7,510 bases of DNA from Savagea sp. Its GTDB lineage: Bacteria > Bacillota > Bacilli > Bacillales_A > Planococcaceae. Shown here one piece after another: positions 6,111-7,510 of this stretch. The notes under the pieces are model-generated. The model made no database searches and was not told the DNA's origin. It was given only the letters and a program-made list of their open reading frames with translations. Positions within the stretch are counted from its first letter, which is position 1. Each line of letters starts with the position of its first letter. The stretch lies in NCBI GenBank assembly GCA_030147435.1, contig JASKZX010000013.1, positions 1 through 7,510 of the forward strand. Direction: 5' to 3'. The position numbers and the translations under genes were made by a program.

Positions 6111-6689
6111 ATGAATTTACCAAATAAAATTACGCTCTCTCGCGTATTAATGATTCCGATTTTTATGATTTTTATGATCGTAGATTTCGGATGGACGACA
6201 ATTTCATTCGGTGGAACAGAGATGCCGTTAGAACATCTCGTCGGAGCGCTTATTTTCGTCCTCGCATCAATGACTGATTGGCTCGACGGCTATTTAGCAC
6301 GTAAGCACAATTTAATTACGAATATGGGTAAGTTTTTAGACCCATTAGCAGATAAATTACTCGTCGCAGCGGCTTTAATTATTTTAGTAGAAATGGGGTT
6401 AGCGCCCGCTTGGGTTGTCATTCTCATTTTAAGTCGTGAATTTGCAGTAACAGGACTCCGTCTCGTTTTAGTAGGAGAAGGAGAAGTCGTTGCAGCAAGT
6501 TCTATGGGGAAAATTAAAACAGTGACTCAATTAATTGCAATTATCGTTTTATTATTTAATAATGCATTTTTTGAAGCGATGAATATACCATTCGGTACGA
6601 TTATGCTTTATATCGCTCTATTCTTTACTGTTTTATCGGGCATCGACTATTTCTATAAAAACCGTCATGCGTTAACGAAATCAATGTAA
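6111..6689 (+). CDS. pgsA: CDP-diacylglycerol--glycerol-3-phosphate 3-phosphatidyltransferase
   Basis: A 192-residue integral membrane enzyme that makes phosphatidylglycerophosphate from CDP-diacylglycerol and glycerol 3-phosphate, the committed step to phosphatidylglycerol and cardiolipin. The CDP-alcohol phosphotransferase motif DG-x2-AR-x8-G-x3-D-x3-D is complete: D59, G60, A63, R64, G73, D77 and D81, with D56 ahead. Hydrophobic segments near 10-24, 42-54, 84-103, 137-153 and 160-178 fit the multi-spanning fold. The N-terminus [11 protein letters not shown] is typical of Firmicute PgsA, and the length is normal (about 190). The ATG has AAAGGAG (6096-6102) eight bases upstream. It lies 54 bases after ymfM, separated by a hairpin, and 11 bases before cinA. 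An essential gene in related species. Confidence 0.96.
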   Translation: MNLPNKITLSRVLMIPIFMIFMIVDFGWTTISFGGTEMPLEHLVGALIFVLASMTDWLDGYLARKHNLITNMGKFLDPLADKLLVAAALIILVEMGLAPAWVVILILSREFAVTGLRLVLVGEGEVVAASSMGKIKTVTQLIAIIVLLFNNAFFEAMNIPFGTIMLYIALFFTVLSGIDYFYKNRHALTKSM

Positions 6690-6700
6690 GGGGAAAAAAG

Positions 6701-7510
6701 ATGAAAGCAGAAATTATCGGTGTAGGTTCTGAATTATTGTTAGGACAAATTGCAAATACAAATGCACAGTTCATTTCAGCAAGACTTGCTGAAGTAGGAA
6801 TTGATGTTTATTATCATACAGTCGTTGGGGATAACCCGACGCGCTTACAAGAAGTTGTTCGTCAAGCGCAATCTCGAGCAGATCTTTTAATTTTTACAGG
6901 CGGATTAGGACCGACGAAAGACGATATGACAAAGGAAACGATAGCGTCGATGATTAATGCATCATTAATAAGTAATGACGATGCATTGCAGCATATCGAA
7001 AGTTACTTTCAACGTCTAGGCCGTCCGATGACAGCAAACAATCGAAAACAAGCGCTCGTCATTGAAGGTTCGACGGTTTTAAAAAATAAAACTGGGATGG
7101 CACCAGGTATGGCTGTGACTGATGCGGAGCATACATATATTTTACTCCCAGGGCCACCCCATGAAATGAAGCCAATGGTGACTGATGAAGTAATTCCTTA
7201 TTTACTCGGTGTCGAAAAAAACAATGAGGTAATCGTTTCACGTACGTTAAACTTATACGGTATCGGAGAAGCAGAAATTGAAACACGAATTGAACATCTT
7301 TTAGAAAACCAAACGAATCCAACGATTGCACCGCTTGCCAATTTAAGAGTCGTCAACTTACGTTTGACAGCAAAAGCAAAAACAGAAGAAGAAGCGTATC
7401 GTTTAATTGCTCCTGTTGAAGAGGAAATCCGAGAAGAACTGGGAGAATATATTTTCGGTGTTGACCGAGAGACGTTACCTTCAAAAGCGTTAGAAATGAT
7501 GAAAGAACAT
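6701..7510 (+). CDS. cinA: CinA family protein (competence/damage-inducible), 3' end missing
   Basis: An open frame of 270 codons from ATG at 6701 to the window edge with no stop; family members are about 410-420 residues, so roughly two thirds is present. The N-terminal molybdopterin-binding-like domain (COG1058) shows [19 protein letters not shown] (3-21), [10 protein letters not shown] (66-75) and LPGPPHEM (149-156), all diagnostic of CinA. This domain has ADP-ribose pyrophosphatase activity in characterised homologues. The C-terminal nicotinamide-mononucleotide deamidase domain would begin near the cut edge ([19 protein letters not shown]). The ribosome binding site AAGGGG (6688-6693) overlaps the pgsA stop, so the two genes are likely co-translated. 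In Bacillales and other Firmicutes cinA usually precedes recA and can be read through into it; recA is expected downstream, outside this window. Confidence 0.95.
   Translation, partial: MKAEIIGVGSELLLGQIANTNAQFISARLAEVGIDVYYHTVVGDNPTRLQEVVRQAQSRADLLIFTGGLGPTKDDMTKETIASMINASLISNDDALQHIESYFQRLGRPMTANNRKQALVIEGSTVLKNKTGMAPGMAVTDAEHTYILLPGPPHEMKPMVTDEVIPYLLGVEKNNEVIVSRTLNLYGIGEAEIETRIEHLLENQTNPTIAPLANLRVVNLRLTAKAKTEEEAYRLIAPVEEEIREELGEYIFGVDRETLPSKALEMMKEH

Noticed and set aside
7059..7331. 90-codon - strand frame at the right end
   Set aside because: Antisense to cinA, whose own frame is open through the window edge and carries diagnostic motifs.

Overview
The window is a low-GC Gram-positive (Bacillales) chromosomal segment. 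Evidence for this is the strong AAGGAGG-type ribosome binding sites, frequent GTG starts, AT-rich coding sequence, and a gene order that matches the B. subtilis ymfC-to-recA neighbourhood. All genes lie on the + strand. I cannot name the genus. The absence of ymfD, ymfE and ymfJ homologues argues against B. subtilis itself and suggests a more distant Bacillales lineage.

Layout: (1) Bases 1-60 hold what looks like the last codons of an upstream gene (an FtsK/SpoIIIE translocase would be expected by synteny) and a strong intrinsic terminator. (2) A UTRA-type GntR regulator (ymfC-like) at 128-850 is followed by its own terminator-like hairpin. (3) A tight, translationally coupled block at 933-4208 encodes two M16-family proteins, one lacking the zinc motif (YmfF-like) and one carrying it (YmfH-like), then the short-chain dehydrogenase YmfI, which is the EF-P 5-aminopentanone reductase in B. 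subtilis. (4) After a 76-base gap with a good candidate promoter comes a second block: a YmfK-like protein with an ACT-like and a P-loop-like segment, a RodZ-like membrane protein (YmfM), phosphatidylglycerophosphate synthase (pgsA), and the first 270 codons of cinA, which runs off the window. recA would be expected just beyond the right edge.

Functionally these are core housekeeping genes: cell shape (RodZ), anionic phospholipid synthesis (PgsA), pyridine-nucleotide repair (CinA), EF-P maturation (YmfI) and a probable two-subunit M16 peptidase. I see no mobile element, phage, CRISPR, defence or toxin-antitoxin system, and no tRNA or rRNA. The points most worth a second look are regulatory or architectural: a terminator-like hairpin whose left arm contains the ymfM stop codon just before pgsA, a possible promoter woven into the hairpin before ymfF, a missing ymfJ, the split M16 active site, and a repeat-built Glu/Lys linker in RodZ. 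No intergenic stretch exceeds 130 bases.
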